NCBI RefSeq assembly: GCF_900105185.1
Contig: NZ_FNTJ01000001.1
Location: 2,624,501 to 2,688,500, forward strand
From: Pseudomonas saponiphila
GTDB taxonomy: Bacteria > Pseudomonadota > Gammaproteobacteria > Pseudomonadales > Pseudomonadaceae
DNA length: 64,000 nt
Direction of reading: 5' to 3'
Under the pieces are notes generated by a model that searched no databases, was not told the origin of the DNA, and worked only from the letters and a program-made list of their open reading frames with translations. This document shows, piece by piece, positions 41,411 through 49,747 of this stretch. Every line of letters starts with the position of its first letter. Within the stretch, counting starts at the first letter, position 1. The translations under genes were made by a program, and so were the position numbers.

Positions 41411-42508
41411 TCAGGAAAGGCTGGACAGGTAGTCTTCGAAACCAAACTCGCGAACCACGTCGATGCTGCCATCGAGTTGTTTCACAACGATGGATGGCAT
41501 TTTCAGGCCGTTGAACCAGTTTTTCTTGACCATGGTGTAGCCCGCCGCGTCGACGAATGACAGTCGATCGCCGATGGCCAGCGGACGTTCGAATTGATAC
41601 TCGCCAAAGATGTCTCCGGCCAGGCAAGACTTGCCACAAATCATGTAGCTGTGTTCACCGCTGCTGGGGGCCAGCTTGGCGTTCAAGCGATAGATCAGCA
41701 GGTCGAGCATGTGGGCTTCGATGGAGCTGTCCACCACCGCCAGGTGCTTGCCGTTGTACAGGGTGTCGAGCACGGTCACTTCCAGGGACGCGCTCTGGGT
41801 GATCGCCGCTTCGCCCGGCTCCAGGTAGACCTGTACGCCGTACTTCTCGGAGAAGGCCTTGAGCCGCGCGCAGAAGGCGTCCAGGGCATAGTCCTCGCCG
41901 GTGAAGTGGATGCCGCCGCCGAGGCTGACCCACTCGACCTGATGCAGCAGGTGGCCGAAGCGCTCCTCGATGGTGCTCAGCATCTGGTCGAACAGGCCGA
42001 AGTCGCCGTTCTCGCAGTTGTTGTGGAACATGAAGCCGGAGATCTGCTCGATCACCTGTTCGATTTTCGCCGGGTCCCATTCGCCCAGGCGGCTGAACGG
42101 CCGGGCCGGATCGGCCAGCAGGTAGTCCGAGCTGCTGACCTGGGGGTTGACCCGCAGGCCACGGACCTTGTCCGCGCTGGCCTCGGCAAAGCGCTGCAGC
42201 TGGCTGATGGAGTTGAAGATGATCTTGTCGCAGTTGGCGAGCATCTCCTCGATCTCGTCGTCGGCCCAGGCCACGCTGTAGGCGTGGGTTTCGCCGGCGA
42301 ACTTCTGCCGGCCGAGCTTGAGCTCGTACAGCGACGAGGAGGTGGTGCCGTCCATGTACTGCTGCATCAGGTCGAACACCGACCAGGTAGCGAAGCACTT
42401 GAGGGCCAGCAGGGCCTTGGCGCCGGACTGCTCGCGCACGTAGGCGATCTTCTGCATGTTGTGCAAAAGCTTCTGCTTGTCGATGAGGTAGTACGGCGTC
42501 TTGATCAT
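41411..42508 (-). CDS. nspC: Carboxynorspermidine/carboxyspermidine decarboxylase
   Basis: 365 residues, the usual NspC length. It is a fold-type III PLP decarboxylase: the lysine in LLALKCFATWSVFDLM, FMFHNNCENGDF, VSLGGGIHFTGEDY and the late CGKSCLAGDIFGEY motif with the catalytic Cys and Asp. It decarboxylates carboxy(nor)spermidine. ATG 42508 has GGAGA upstream; an ATG at 42547 would lengthen it without a ribosome site. It is first in a two-gene operon with the dehydrogenase. Confidence 0.93.
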   Translation of the reverse strand: MIKTPYYLIDKQKLLHNMQKIAYVREQSGAKALLALKCFATWSVFDLMQQYMDGTTSSSLYELKLGRQKFAGETHAYSVAWADDEIEEMLANCDKIIFNSISQLQRFAEASADKVRGLRVNPQVSSSDYLLADPARPFSRLGEWDPAKIEQVIEQISGFMFHNNCENGDFGLFDQMLSTIEERFGHLLHQVEWVSLGGGIHFTGEDYALDAFCARLKAFSEKYGVQVYLEPGEAAITQSASLEVTVLDTLYNGKHLAVVDSSIEAHMLDLLIYRLNAKLAPSSGEHSYMICGKSCLAGDIFGEYQFERPLAIGDRLSFVDAAGYTMVKKNWFNGLKMPSIVVKQLDGSIDVVREFGFEDYLSSLS

Positions 42509-42860
42509 TTCAGGGTCTCCGGCAGGGCCAGCCAAAAAGGTACGCATTGTGCCTTCAGTGCCTGCAGATCGAAAGCTCGGAAATGCTTTTTTGCCGGGTA
42601 ATCATCTGAAAGGCCCTGGTGATCAGTCTGATCGCTCGGGCGGCTGCCGACAGTGCCTGGAGGCCTTGCCCCGGCCCGGCGCCGATCCGCCTGCAGCCCC
42701 CGCGCTGCCTCGCTTTTTCTTATCCAGGGAGCACATTTTTAATAATTTTCCTTCGCTGGCGTCTGTCGCACCATCTGCCCCATCCGACTTACCCCGGGTT
42801 CTGAACAGAGTGCGCCACGCCTTTGGGCTGGCGCCAATCGTCTCGCAGAAGGACACAGAC
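42509..42860. promoter_or_regulatory. Divergent intergenic region between nspC and the monooxygenase operon
   Basis: About 350 bases with no supported gene. It contains the first copy of a 45-base element (42731-42775) that recurs before the aldehyde dehydrogenase gene. Promoters for nspC (leftward) and the monooxygenase operon (rightward) are expected here. Confidence 0.6.
42731..42775 (+). promoter_or_regulatory. Shared 45-base upstream element, copy 1
   Basis: It begins GCACATTTTTAATAATTTTC and ends TGTCGCACCATC. It aligns without gaps to 46614-46658 at 31 of 45 positions, with the AT-rich first 22 bases and the last 12 bases best kept. It lies 85 bases before ATG 42861. Confidence 0.6.
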
Positions 42861-44177
42861 ATGACCGTAGAACAACCAATGCACGTGGATACCCTGGTGG
42901 TCGGCGCCGGCCAGGCCGGCGTGGCCATGAGCGAACACCTGAGCAAGCTTGGGGTGCCCCATCTGGTACTGGAACGCAGCCGCGTGGCCGAGGCCTGGCG
43001 CACCGGGCGCTGGGATTCCCTGGTGGCCAACGGGCCGGCCTGGCATGACCGCTTCCCGGGGATGGAATTCGCCATGCCTGCCGATGCCTTTGCGGCCAAG
43101 GACCAGGTGGCGGACTATTTCGAGGCCTATGCGCGCCAGTTCAACGCGCCGATCCGCACCGGCGTGGAAGTACGCAAGGTGGTGCGCAATGCCGGGCGTC
43201 CGGGGTTCACCGTGGAAACCTCCGAGGGCGTGATCCAGGCCCATCGCGTGGTGGCCGCTACCGGGCCGTTCCAGCGTCCGGTGATTCCGCCGATTGCCGG
43301 GCAGAACCCGCGCCTGACGCAGATCCATTCCGCCGAATATCGCAACCCGCAACAGTTGCCCGAGGGCGCGGTGCTGGTGGTGGGGGCGGGGTCGTCCGGG
43401 GTGCAGATCGCCGATGAGCTGCAACGCTCGGGCCGCCGCGTCTACCTGTCGGTGGGGGCCCATGACCGGCCACCGCGTTCCTACCGCAACCGGGATTTCT
43501 GCTGGTGGCTCGGGGTGCTGGGGGAGTGGGATGCGGAGATCGCCAAGCCCGGTCGCGAGCACGTGACCATCGCCGTCAGCGGTGCTCGCGGCGGCCAGAC
43601 CATCGACTTTCGCGCCCTGGCCCACCAGGGCATCACCCTGGTCGGGCTGACCCAGGCCTTCGCCGGCGAGCAGGTGAGCTTTCGGGCCGACCTGCTGGAC
43701 AACCTGGCCCGGGGCGACGAGAACTACCTGGCGCTGCTGGATGCCGCCGATGCCTATGTCGAGCGCAACGGCCTCGACCTGCCGCTGGAGCCCGAAGCCC
43801 GTCGGCGCCTGCCGGACCCGGACTGCGTCAAGCAGCCGATCCTCGAACTGGACCTGCAGCAGGCCGGCATCAACTCGATCATCTGGGCCACCGGCTACGC
43901 CGTGGATTTCTCCTGGTTGCAGGTGGATACCTTCAGCGAACAGGGCAAGCCCCAGCACCAGCGTGGTGTGTCCCGGGAGCCGGGGGTGTATTTCCTCGGC
44001 CTGCCCTGGCTGTCGCGCCGCGGTTCGTCATTTATCTGGGGGGTGTGGCACGACGCCAAGCACATCGCCGATCACATCGCGACCCAGCGCAAGTACCAGG
44101 CCTACAGCGAAGCCCGACAGCCTGCGGCCACCAGCGATGCGCCAGCCCTCAACCTCAGCCCCGTAGGAGCCCTGTGA
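42861..44177 (+). CDS. Flavin-containing monooxygenase-like oxidoreductase
   Basis: 438 residues. Two GxGxxG motifs are present, VVGAGQAGVAMSEHL for FAD and VVGAGSSGVQIADEL for NADP, with IIWATGY before the last FAD contact. This is the CzcO/TrkA-like flavin monooxygenase group, which N- or S-oxygenates small substrates. GAAGGA precedes ATG 42861. Its stop overlaps the RidA gene start, and it leads a four-gene operon with RidA, a DUF1028 protein and an M20 deacylase, which suggests breakdown of a nitrogen-containing compound. Confidence 0.88.
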   Translation: MTVEQPMHVDTLVVGAGQAGVAMSEHLSKLGVPHLVLERSRVAEAWRTGRWDSLVANGPAWHDRFPGMEFAMPADAFAAKDQVADYFEAYARQFNAPIRTGVEVRKVVRNAGRPGFTVETSEGVIQAHRVVAATGPFQRPVIPPIAGQNPRLTQIHSAEYRNPQQLPEGAVLVVGAGSSGVQIADELQRSGRRVYLSVGAHDRPPRSYRNRDFCWWLGVLGEWDAEIAKPGREHVTIAVSGARGGQTIDFRALAHQGITLVGLTQAFAGEQVSFRADLLDNLARGDENYLALLDAADAYVERNGLDLPLEPEARRRLPDPDCVKQPILELDLQQAGINSIIWATGYAVDFSWLQVDTFSEQGKPQHQRGVSREPGVYFLGLPWLSRRGSSFIWGVWHDAKHIADHIATQRKYQAYSEARQPAATSDAPALNLSPVGAL

Positions 44178-44587
44178 TGCCTACCCATACTCGCATCCGC
44201 ATGTTCAACACCAAGGACACCTACCCCAACCAGTCCCTGGACAACGACCTGTGCCAGGCAGTGCGCGCTGGCAACACGGTGTACGTTCGCGGTCAGGTCG
44301 GCACCGATTTCGATGGCCGGCTGGTGGGCCTCGGCGACCCCCGGGCCCAGGCCGAGCAGGCGATGAAAAACGTCAAGCAACTGCTGGAGGAGGCCGGCAG
44401 CGACCTGTCCCACATCGTCAAGACCACCACCTACCTCACCGACCCGCGCTACCGCGAGCCGGTGTACCAGGAAGTGGGCAAGTGGCTCAAAGGGGTGTTC
44501 CCGATATCCACCGGGCTGGTGGTGTCGGCCCTCGGCCAGCCGCAGTGGCTGATGGAAATCGACGTGATCGCGGTGATTCCCGAGTGA
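44177..44587 (+). CDS. RidA/YjgF-family enamine/imine deaminase
   Basis: 136 residues, standard RidA length. VYVRGQVGTDFDGRLVG and AEQAMKNVKQLLEEAG followed by VKTTTYLTDPRYREPVY are characteristic. The arginine that binds the substrate carboxylate in active RidA (usually in an R-x-x-V-E context near the C-terminus) is not in its usual setting (WLMEIDVIAVIPE), so this is one of the divergent subgroups. It probably hydrolyses an imine made by the flavin monooxygenase whose stop codon overlaps its start. Confidence 0.88.
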   Translation: MPTHTRIRMFNTKDTYPNQSLDNDLCQAVRAGNTVYVRGQVGTDFDGRLVGLGDPRAQAEQAMKNVKQLLEEAGSDLSHIVKTTTYLTDPRYREPVYQEVGKWLKGVFPISTGLVVSALGQPQWLMEIDVIAVIPE

Positions 44588-44654
44588 CCCCGGCGCTGTT
44601 CTCACCGACGCCGCGTCCGGCGTCGACGCAGGCCCCATGGGCCAAGGAGTTTGC

Positions 44655-45332
44655 ATGACTTTTTCCATCGTTGGCCGCTGCGCCGAAACCGGCCAGCTGG
44701 GCATCGCCATCAGTTCGTCGAGCATCGCCGTCGGCGCCCGCTGCCCCTGGCTGCGGGCCGGAGTGGGGGCGGTGGCTACGCAAAACGTCACCCTGCCGGC
44801 CCTGGGGCCGCAGATTCTCGACCTCCTGGAACAGCGCCGGCTCGACCCCGGCACCGCCCTGGAGCAGGCCCTGAGTCGCAACGGCTGGAGCCAGTACCGC
44901 CAGGTGACGGTGATCGACAACCAGGGCCGTACGGCGCTGTTCAGTGGCCAGCAGGCCTTGGGCACCCACCACGCGCTGGCCGGCGAGCAGTGCGTGGCCG
45001 CGGGCAACTTGCTGGCGGACGCCGGGGTCATCCAGGCCATGGTCCAGGCGTTCGAACAGACGCCGGGGATGCTGGTCGAGCGCCTGCTGGCGGCGATGCA
45101 CGCGGCCATGGCCGCCGGTGGCGAGGCGGGCCCGGTACATTCGGCGGCGCTGAGCGTGGTGGACGATTTGACCTGGCCCATCGTCGACCTGCGGGTGGAC
45201 TGGGCCGATGAAGACCCCATCGGCCAGCTCGCCGGCCTGTGGCAGGCCTACCGGCCACAGATGCAGGACTACCTGACTCGCGCCCTGGACCCGACGGCGG
45301 CCCCCAGCTACGGGGTGCCGGGCAATGAGTGA
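44655..45332 (+). CDS. DUF1028-family (Ntn-hydrolase-like) protein
   Basis: 225 residues. It begins TFSIVGRCAETGQLGIAISS and contains VGARCPWLRAGVGAVATQ, the diagnostic start of the DUF1028 family. These proteins resemble Ntn hydrolases and are often encoded with RidA and amidohydrolases, as here. AAGGAG precedes ATG 44655, and the stop overlaps the next gene by 8 bases. A hydrolytic role on an amide intermediate is likely but unproven. Confidence 0.88.
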   Translation: MTFSIVGRCAETGQLGIAISSSSIAVGARCPWLRAGVGAVATQNVTLPALGPQILDLLEQRRLDPGTALEQALSRNGWSQYRQVTVIDNQGRTALFSGQQALGTHHALAGEQCVAAGNLLADAGVIQAMVQAFEQTPGMLVERLLAAMHAAMAAGGEAGPVHSAALSVVDDLTWPIVDLRVDWADEDPIGQLAGLWQAYRPQMQDYLTRALDPTAAPSYGVPGNE

Positions 45333-46488
45333 ACCATCGAGCCGCGAGCTGCTGGCGCAGCTGGTGGGCTTTGCCACGGTCAGCCGCGATTCCAACCTGG
45401 AACTGATCGGTTTTATCCACGACTACCTGGCGCGCCATGGGGTGGATAGCGAGCTGATCTACAACCCCGAGCGGACCAAGGCCAATCTGTTTGCCAGCAT
45501 CGGCCCGGGCGATCGCGGCGGGGTGGTGCTGTCCGGGCACACCGACGTGGTGCCGGTGGATGGCCAGGCCTGGAGCGTCGAGCCGTTTGTCTTGAGCGAG
45601 CGGCAAGGGCGGCTGTACGGCCGTGGCACCGCCGACATGAAGGGCTTTCTCGCCTCGGTGCTGGCGGCGGTGCCGGGCTTGACCCGGCGTCGCCTGCGGC
45701 TGCCGGTGCACCTGGCGTTTTCCTACGACGAGGAGGTGGGCTGCCTGGGCGTGCGGCCGATGCTTGAACGCTTGCAGCAACGCCTGCACAAGCCGCTGCT
45801 GTGCCTGATCGGCGAGCCCACCGAGCTGCGTCCGGTGCTCGGGCACAAGGGCAAGCTGGCCATGCGCTGCCAGGTGCGGGGCGCGGCCTGCCATTCGGCC
45901 TACGCGCCTTATGGGGTCAATGCCATCGAGTACGCCGCGCGGCTGATCGGCAAACTGGGGGAAATCGGCAGCCGGCTGGCGCAACCCGAGCACCACGATC
46001 CGCGTTTCGATCCGCCGTTTTCCACGGTGCAGACCGGCACCATCCAGGGCGGCCGCGCGCTGAACATCGTGCCTGCCGAGTGTCAGTTCGATTTCGAGGT
46101 GCGCACCCTGCCGGGCTACGACGCCCAGGCCGTGGTGGAGCAGTTGCAAGGTTATGCCGAGGCCGAGCTGGTGCCGCAGATGCAGGCGGTCCAGGCCGAC
46201 ACCGGGATCGACCTGCAACCCTTGAGTGCCTACCCGGGGCTGGCCACCGCCGCCGACAGCGAGGCCGCGCAACTGCTGGCCCTGCTCAGCGGCTCGCGGG
46301 AGTTCGCCACCGTGGCCTTTGGCACCGAGGGCGGGCTGTTCCATGAGGCGGGCATCCCCACGGTGGTCTGCGGCCCGGGCAGCATGGAGCAGGGCCACAA
46401 GCCGGACGAGTTCATCAGCCTTGAGCAGTTGCACGCCTGCGACGCCCTGTTGCAGCGCCTGGGCGACTGGCTGGAGGGGCCCGGCTGA
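45325..46488 (+). CDS. M20 deacylase (acetylornithine-deacetylase ArgE-like)
   Basis: 387 residues, the ArgE length. GGVVLSGHTDVVPVDGQ holds the first metal His and Asp; LYGRGTADMKGFLA, FSYDEEVGCLGVRPM (catalytic Glu pair) and CGPGSMEQGHKPDEF (last metal His) complete the M20 active site. The usual reaction is removal of an acyl group from an amino acid. As the last gene of the operon begun by the flavin monooxygenase it probably releases an amino acid or amine from an N-acyl compound. A function in arginine synthesis is unlikely given the neighbours. Confidence 0.9.
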   Translation: MSEPSSRELLAQLVGFATVSRDSNLELIGFIHDYLARHGVDSELIYNPERTKANLFASIGPGDRGGVVLSGHTDVVPVDGQAWSVEPFVLSERQGRLYGRGTADMKGFLASVLAAVPGLTRRRLRLPVHLAFSYDEEVGCLGVRPMLERLQQRLHKPLLCLIGEPTELRPVLGHKGKLAMRCQVRGAACHSAYAPYGVNAIEYAARLIGKLGEIGSRLAQPEHHDPRFDPPFSTVQTGTIQGGRALNIVPAECQFDFEVRTLPGYDAQAVVEQLQGYAEAELVPQMQAVQADTGIDLQPLSAYPGLATAADSEAAQLLALLSGSREFATVAFGTEGGLFHEAGIPTVVCGPGSMEQGHKPDEFISLEQLHACDALLQRLGDWLEGPG

Positions 46489-46613
46489 GCTTGCCGAGCG
46501 CTTGAAGCAGGCGTCGTTCCACCCCCAGGCCATCGCACGGATGCCCTGGGGCGCTGGCGTTTGCGCGGGCCCTTCGGGGCCTGAAGGCTACAGAGCTTTT
46601 TCATGGTGCTGGA

Positions 46614-46658
46614 GCATATTTTTAGTATTTTTCCTCGGGCTCGCGGTGACGCACCATC
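46614..46658 (+). promoter_or_regulatory. Shared 45-base upstream element, copy 2
   Basis: It begins GCATATTTTTAGTATTTTTC and ends TGACGCACCATC, matching the element at 42731-42775 over its full length without gaps. It lies 54 bases before GTG 46713 in the 224-base gap between the two catabolic operons. Confidence 0.6.
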
Positions 46659-46712
46659 CCTCAGGACCTAATAACAAGCAGGCCGTCGCAACGGCCGACG
46701 AGGGAGTGCAGC

Positions 46713-48203
46713 GTGTTCGATCTCGCTTACTGGCAGCAGCGAGCTGCCCAACAGACATTCATCGACCAGGCGCTGATCGGCGGCCAACGGCTGGCCGCCC
46801 AGTCCGGCGCCACCTTCGATGCCGTCAATCCGGCCACCCGCCAGGTGCTGGCCCGGGTCAGCGCCTGCGGCGCGGCCGAGGTCGAGCTGGCGGTGGCCGC
46901 CGCGCGCCGGGCTTTCGAGCAGGGGCCCTGGGTGCGCATGGCCCCGGTGGAGCGCAAGAAAGTCCTGCTGCGCCTGGCCGAGCTGATGCTTGCCCACCGT
47001 GAAGAGCTGGCGCTGCTGGACTCACTGAACATGGGCAAGCCGGTGATGGACGCCTGGAACATCGACGTGCCCGGTGCGGCCAATGTCTTCGCCTGGTACG
47101 CCGAGAGCGTCGACAAACTCTACGATCAGCTGGCCCCCGGTGCCCGCAACAGCCACGCCAGCATCACCCGCGAGCCCCTGGGAGTGATCGGCGCGGTGGT
47201 GCCCTGGAACTTCCCCCTGGACATGGCCGCCTGGAAGCTGGCCCCGGCCCTGGCGGTGGGCAACTCGGTGGTGCTCAAGCCCGCCGAGCAGTCGCCGTTC
47301 TCGGCCCTGCGCCTGGCCGAGCTGGCGCTGGAGGCCGGGGTGCCGGAAGGGGTGCTCAACGTGGTGCCGGGCCTGGGCAGCGAGGCCGGTCGTGCCCTGG
47401 GCCTGCACCCGGATGTGGATTGCCTGGTGTTCACCGGTTCCACCGCGGTGGGCAAATGCTTCATGCAGTACTCGGCGCAATCCAATCTCAAGCAGGTCTG
47501 GCTCGAATGCGGCGGCAAGAGCCCGAACCTGGTGTTTGCCGACTGCCAGGACCTGGAGCTGGCCGCCGAAAAGGCCGCCTTCGGCATCTTCTTCAACCAG
47601 GGCGAGGTGTGCTCGGCCAACTCGCGGCTGCTGGTGCAGCGCAGCATTCACGATGAATTCGTCGAGCGCCTCCAGGCCAAGGCCCGGGACTGGTGCCCGG
47701 GCAACCCGCTGGACCCGGCCAGCCGCGCCGGGGCCATGGTCGACGCGCGCCAGACCGCCAGTGTCATGGGCTATATCGACGGCGCCCGGGAGCAGGGCGC
47801 GCAGCTGGTGTGCGGCGGCCGCCAACTGAGCATCGACGGCAGCGACAACTACATCGAGCCCACCCTCCTTACCGGAGTGACCCCGCAGATGACCATCGCC
47901 CGGGAAGAAGTGTTCGGCCCGGTACTGGCGGTGCTCCCCTTCGATGACGAGGAGCAGGCCGTTGCCCTGGCCAATGACAGCGTCTACGGCCTGGCCGCCT
48001 CGCTGTGGACCGACGACCTCAACCGTGCCCACCGGGTGGCCCGGCAGTTGCGCGCCGGCACGGTGTCGGTCAACACCGTGGACGCCCTGGACGTCAGCGT
48101 GCCCTTTGGCGGCGGCCGGCAATCGGGGTTCGGTCGCGACCTGTCGCTGCATGCCTTCGACAAGTACAGCCAACTGAAAACCACCTGGTTCCAGCTGCGC
48201 TGA
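46713..48203 (+). CDS. Aldehyde dehydrogenase (PuuC-like)
   Basis: 496 residues, starting at GTG 46713. The NAD-linked ALDH active site is complete: Glu265 in WLECGGKSPN and the nucleophile Cys300 in NQGEVCSANSR, with VVPWNFPLDMAAWK and FTGSTAVGK for cofactor binding. The sequence resembles gamma-glutamyl-aminobutyraldehyde dehydrogenases (PuuC, KauB) that act in putrescine and diamine breakdown. Together with the downstream class III aminotransferase and permease it forms a transport-transaminate-oxidise pathway for an amine. Confidence 0.92.
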   Translation: MFDLAYWQQRAAQQTFIDQALIGGQRLAAQSGATFDAVNPATRQVLARVSACGAAEVELAVAAARRAFEQGPWVRMAPVERKKVLLRLAELMLAHREELALLDSLNMGKPVMDAWNIDVPGAANVFAWYAESVDKLYDQLAPGARNSHASITREPLGVIGAVVPWNFPLDMAAWKLAPALAVGNSVVLKPAEQSPFSALRLAELALEAGVPEGVLNVVPGLGSEAGRALGLHPDVDCLVFTGSTAVGKCFMQYSAQSNLKQVWLECGGKSPNLVFADCQDLELAAEKAAFGIFFNQGEVCSANSRLLVQRSIHDEFVERLQAKARDWCPGNPLDPASRAGAMVDARQTASVMGYIDGAREQGAQLVCGGRQLSIDGSDNYIEPTLLTGVTPQMTIAREEVFGPVLAVLPFDDEEQAVALANDSVYGLAASLWTDDLNRAHRVARQLRAGTVSVNTVDALDVSVPFGGGRQSGFGRDLSLHAFDKYSQLKTTWFQLR

Positions 48204-48244
48204 GCGCTGCCGAGCCTGGGCGGCGCCACCCCGGCGCCGCTGCA

Positions 48245-48264
48245 CCTGCCGCCGTAGCGGCAGG
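48245..48264 (+). repeat. Short hairpin between the dehydrogenase and permease genes
   Basis: Eight-base arms CCTGCCGC and GCGGCAGG surround CGTA in the 93-base gap. With no T-run it is probably an mRNA processing or stability element rather than a terminator. Confidence 0.4.
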
Positions 48265-48296
48265 CCCACAACAACAATAAGAAAGGAGTGCGTGCC

Positions 48297-49745
48297 ATGA
48301 CTGCAAATCTCTCCACGGCGGCCTTGAGCCCCGCCAGCAACGGCGGCTTGCGCCGGGTGCTGGGCCTGGGTTCGCTGGTGTCGGTGGCTGTCGGCCTGGT
48401 GGTGTCCCAGGGGGTAATGGTACTGATGCTGCAAGGCGCGGGGATGGCCGGGCTGGGCTTCTTCATCCCGCTGCTGCTGGCCTACCTGCTGGCGCTGACC
48501 TATGCGCTGTCGTTTTCCGAACTGGCGCTGATGGTGCCCCGGGCCGGTAGCCTGAGCAGCTACACCGAAGTGGCCATCGGGCACTTTCCGGCGATCCTCG
48601 CCACCTTCTCCGGCTACATGGTGGTGGCGATGTTTGCCTTGTCCGCCGAGCTGCTGCTCCTGGACCTGATCATCGGCAAGGTCTACCCCGGGGTGTTGCC
48701 GCCGATGCTGGTGGCTTACGGGGTGCTCGGGCTGTTCACCTTGCTCAACCTGTTGGGCATCGATGTGTTCGCCAAGTTGCAGACGGTGCTGGCCGTGGTG
48801 ATGGTGGTGATCCTGCTGACCCTCGGCCTGGGCGCCGTAAGCAGCGCCCAGGCGGACCTGCAACTGCCCCTGGATCAGGGCTGGAACCCCATGCAGGTGG
48901 GGGCGCTGGCCCTGGCGGCCATGGCCATCTGGGGCTTTGTCGGCGCCGAGTTCGTCTGCCCGCTGGTGGAGGAAACCCGCAACCCGGAGCGCAACATTCC
49001 GCGCTCGATGATCATCGGCCTGAGCGTGATCTTCCTGGTGATCACCCTGTATTGCCTGGGGGCCTTGCTCTGTGTGCCACGGGCGCAGCTGGCCAGTGAT
49101 CCGCTGCCGCATTTCCTGTTCGCCACCACGGTGTTCGGCGAGTTCGGCAAGCTGTTCCTGGTGGGCGCGGTGATCACCGCCACCTGCAGCACGGTCAACT
49201 CGTCCCTGGCGGCGCTGCCGCGGATGCTCTACGGCATGGCCCAGAACGGCCAGGCCTTCCCTCAGTTCAAGCGCCTCAGCCGGCGGGGCCGCACGCCCTG
49301 GGTGGCGGTGCTGTTCGTCGCCGCGCTCACGGGGCTGCCGATCCTGGTCCTGGGTCAGGACCCGGATTCCATCAGCCTGCTGCTGTTGGCCGCGGCCCTG
49401 GCCTGGCTGCTGGCCTACATCATCGCGCACATCGACGTGATCGCCCTGCGCCGGCGCTACCCCGACGCGCCACGGCCGTTCCGCTCGCCGTTCTACCCCT
49501 GGCCCCAGGTGCTGGGCATCGTCGGCATGCTGTTTGCGATCTACCACGTCTCGCCGTCCCCCGAGATGACCGCGCGGATCTTCGGCAGCGCCGGCGTAGT
49601 GCTGGGCGTGATCTCGCTGATCGCCGTGGTCTGGATCAAGTGGGTGATGCGCAAGCCCCTGTTTGTTCCCGAACCGCTGGTGCCTTCCGGGCCGAGTCCC
49701 GTCGCCGCGCCTTCCCTTGAATCCACTTGTCGTGCAGGAGAATGA
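48297..49745 (+). CDS. APC-family amino acid/polyamine permease
   Basis: 482 residues with about 12 membrane helices. The first helix region GLGSLVSVAVGLVVSQGVM and the later WGFVGAEFVCPLVEETRNP (family motif in helix 6) identify an APC transporter. GAAAGGAG precedes ATG 48297. It lies between an aldehyde dehydrogenase and a class III aminotransferase and probably imports the amine or amino acid that those enzymes degrade. The exact substrate is not readable. Confidence 0.92.
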   Translation: MTANLSTAALSPASNGGLRRVLGLGSLVSVAVGLVVSQGVMVLMLQGAGMAGLGFFIPLLLAYLLALTYALSFSELALMVPRAGSLSSYTEVAIGHFPAILATFSGYMVVAMFALSAELLLLDLIIGKVYPGVLPPMLVAYGVLGLFTLLNLLGIDVFAKLQTVLAVVMVVILLTLGLGAVSSAQADLQLPLDQGWNPMQVGALALAAMAIWGFVGAEFVCPLVEETRNPERNIPRSMIIGLSVIFLVITLYCLGALLCVPRAQLASDPLPHFLFATTVFGEFGKLFLVGAVITATCSTVNSSLAALPRMLYGMAQNGQAFPQFKRLSRRGRTPWVAVLFVAALTGLPILVLGQDPDSISLLLLAAALAWLLAYIIAHIDVIALRRRYPDAPRPFRSPFYPWPQVLGIVGMLFAIYHVSPSPEMTARIFGSAGVVLGVISLIAVVWIKWVMRKPLFVPEPLVPSGPSPVAAPSLESTCRAGE

Positions 49746-49747
49746 CC

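Noticed and set aside
42731..42775. Sigma-54 promoter in the shared 45-base element
   Set aside because: The GG and GC dinucleotides in copy 1 are not at the required spacing, and copy 2 lacks the GG, so a -24/-12 promoter is not supported.
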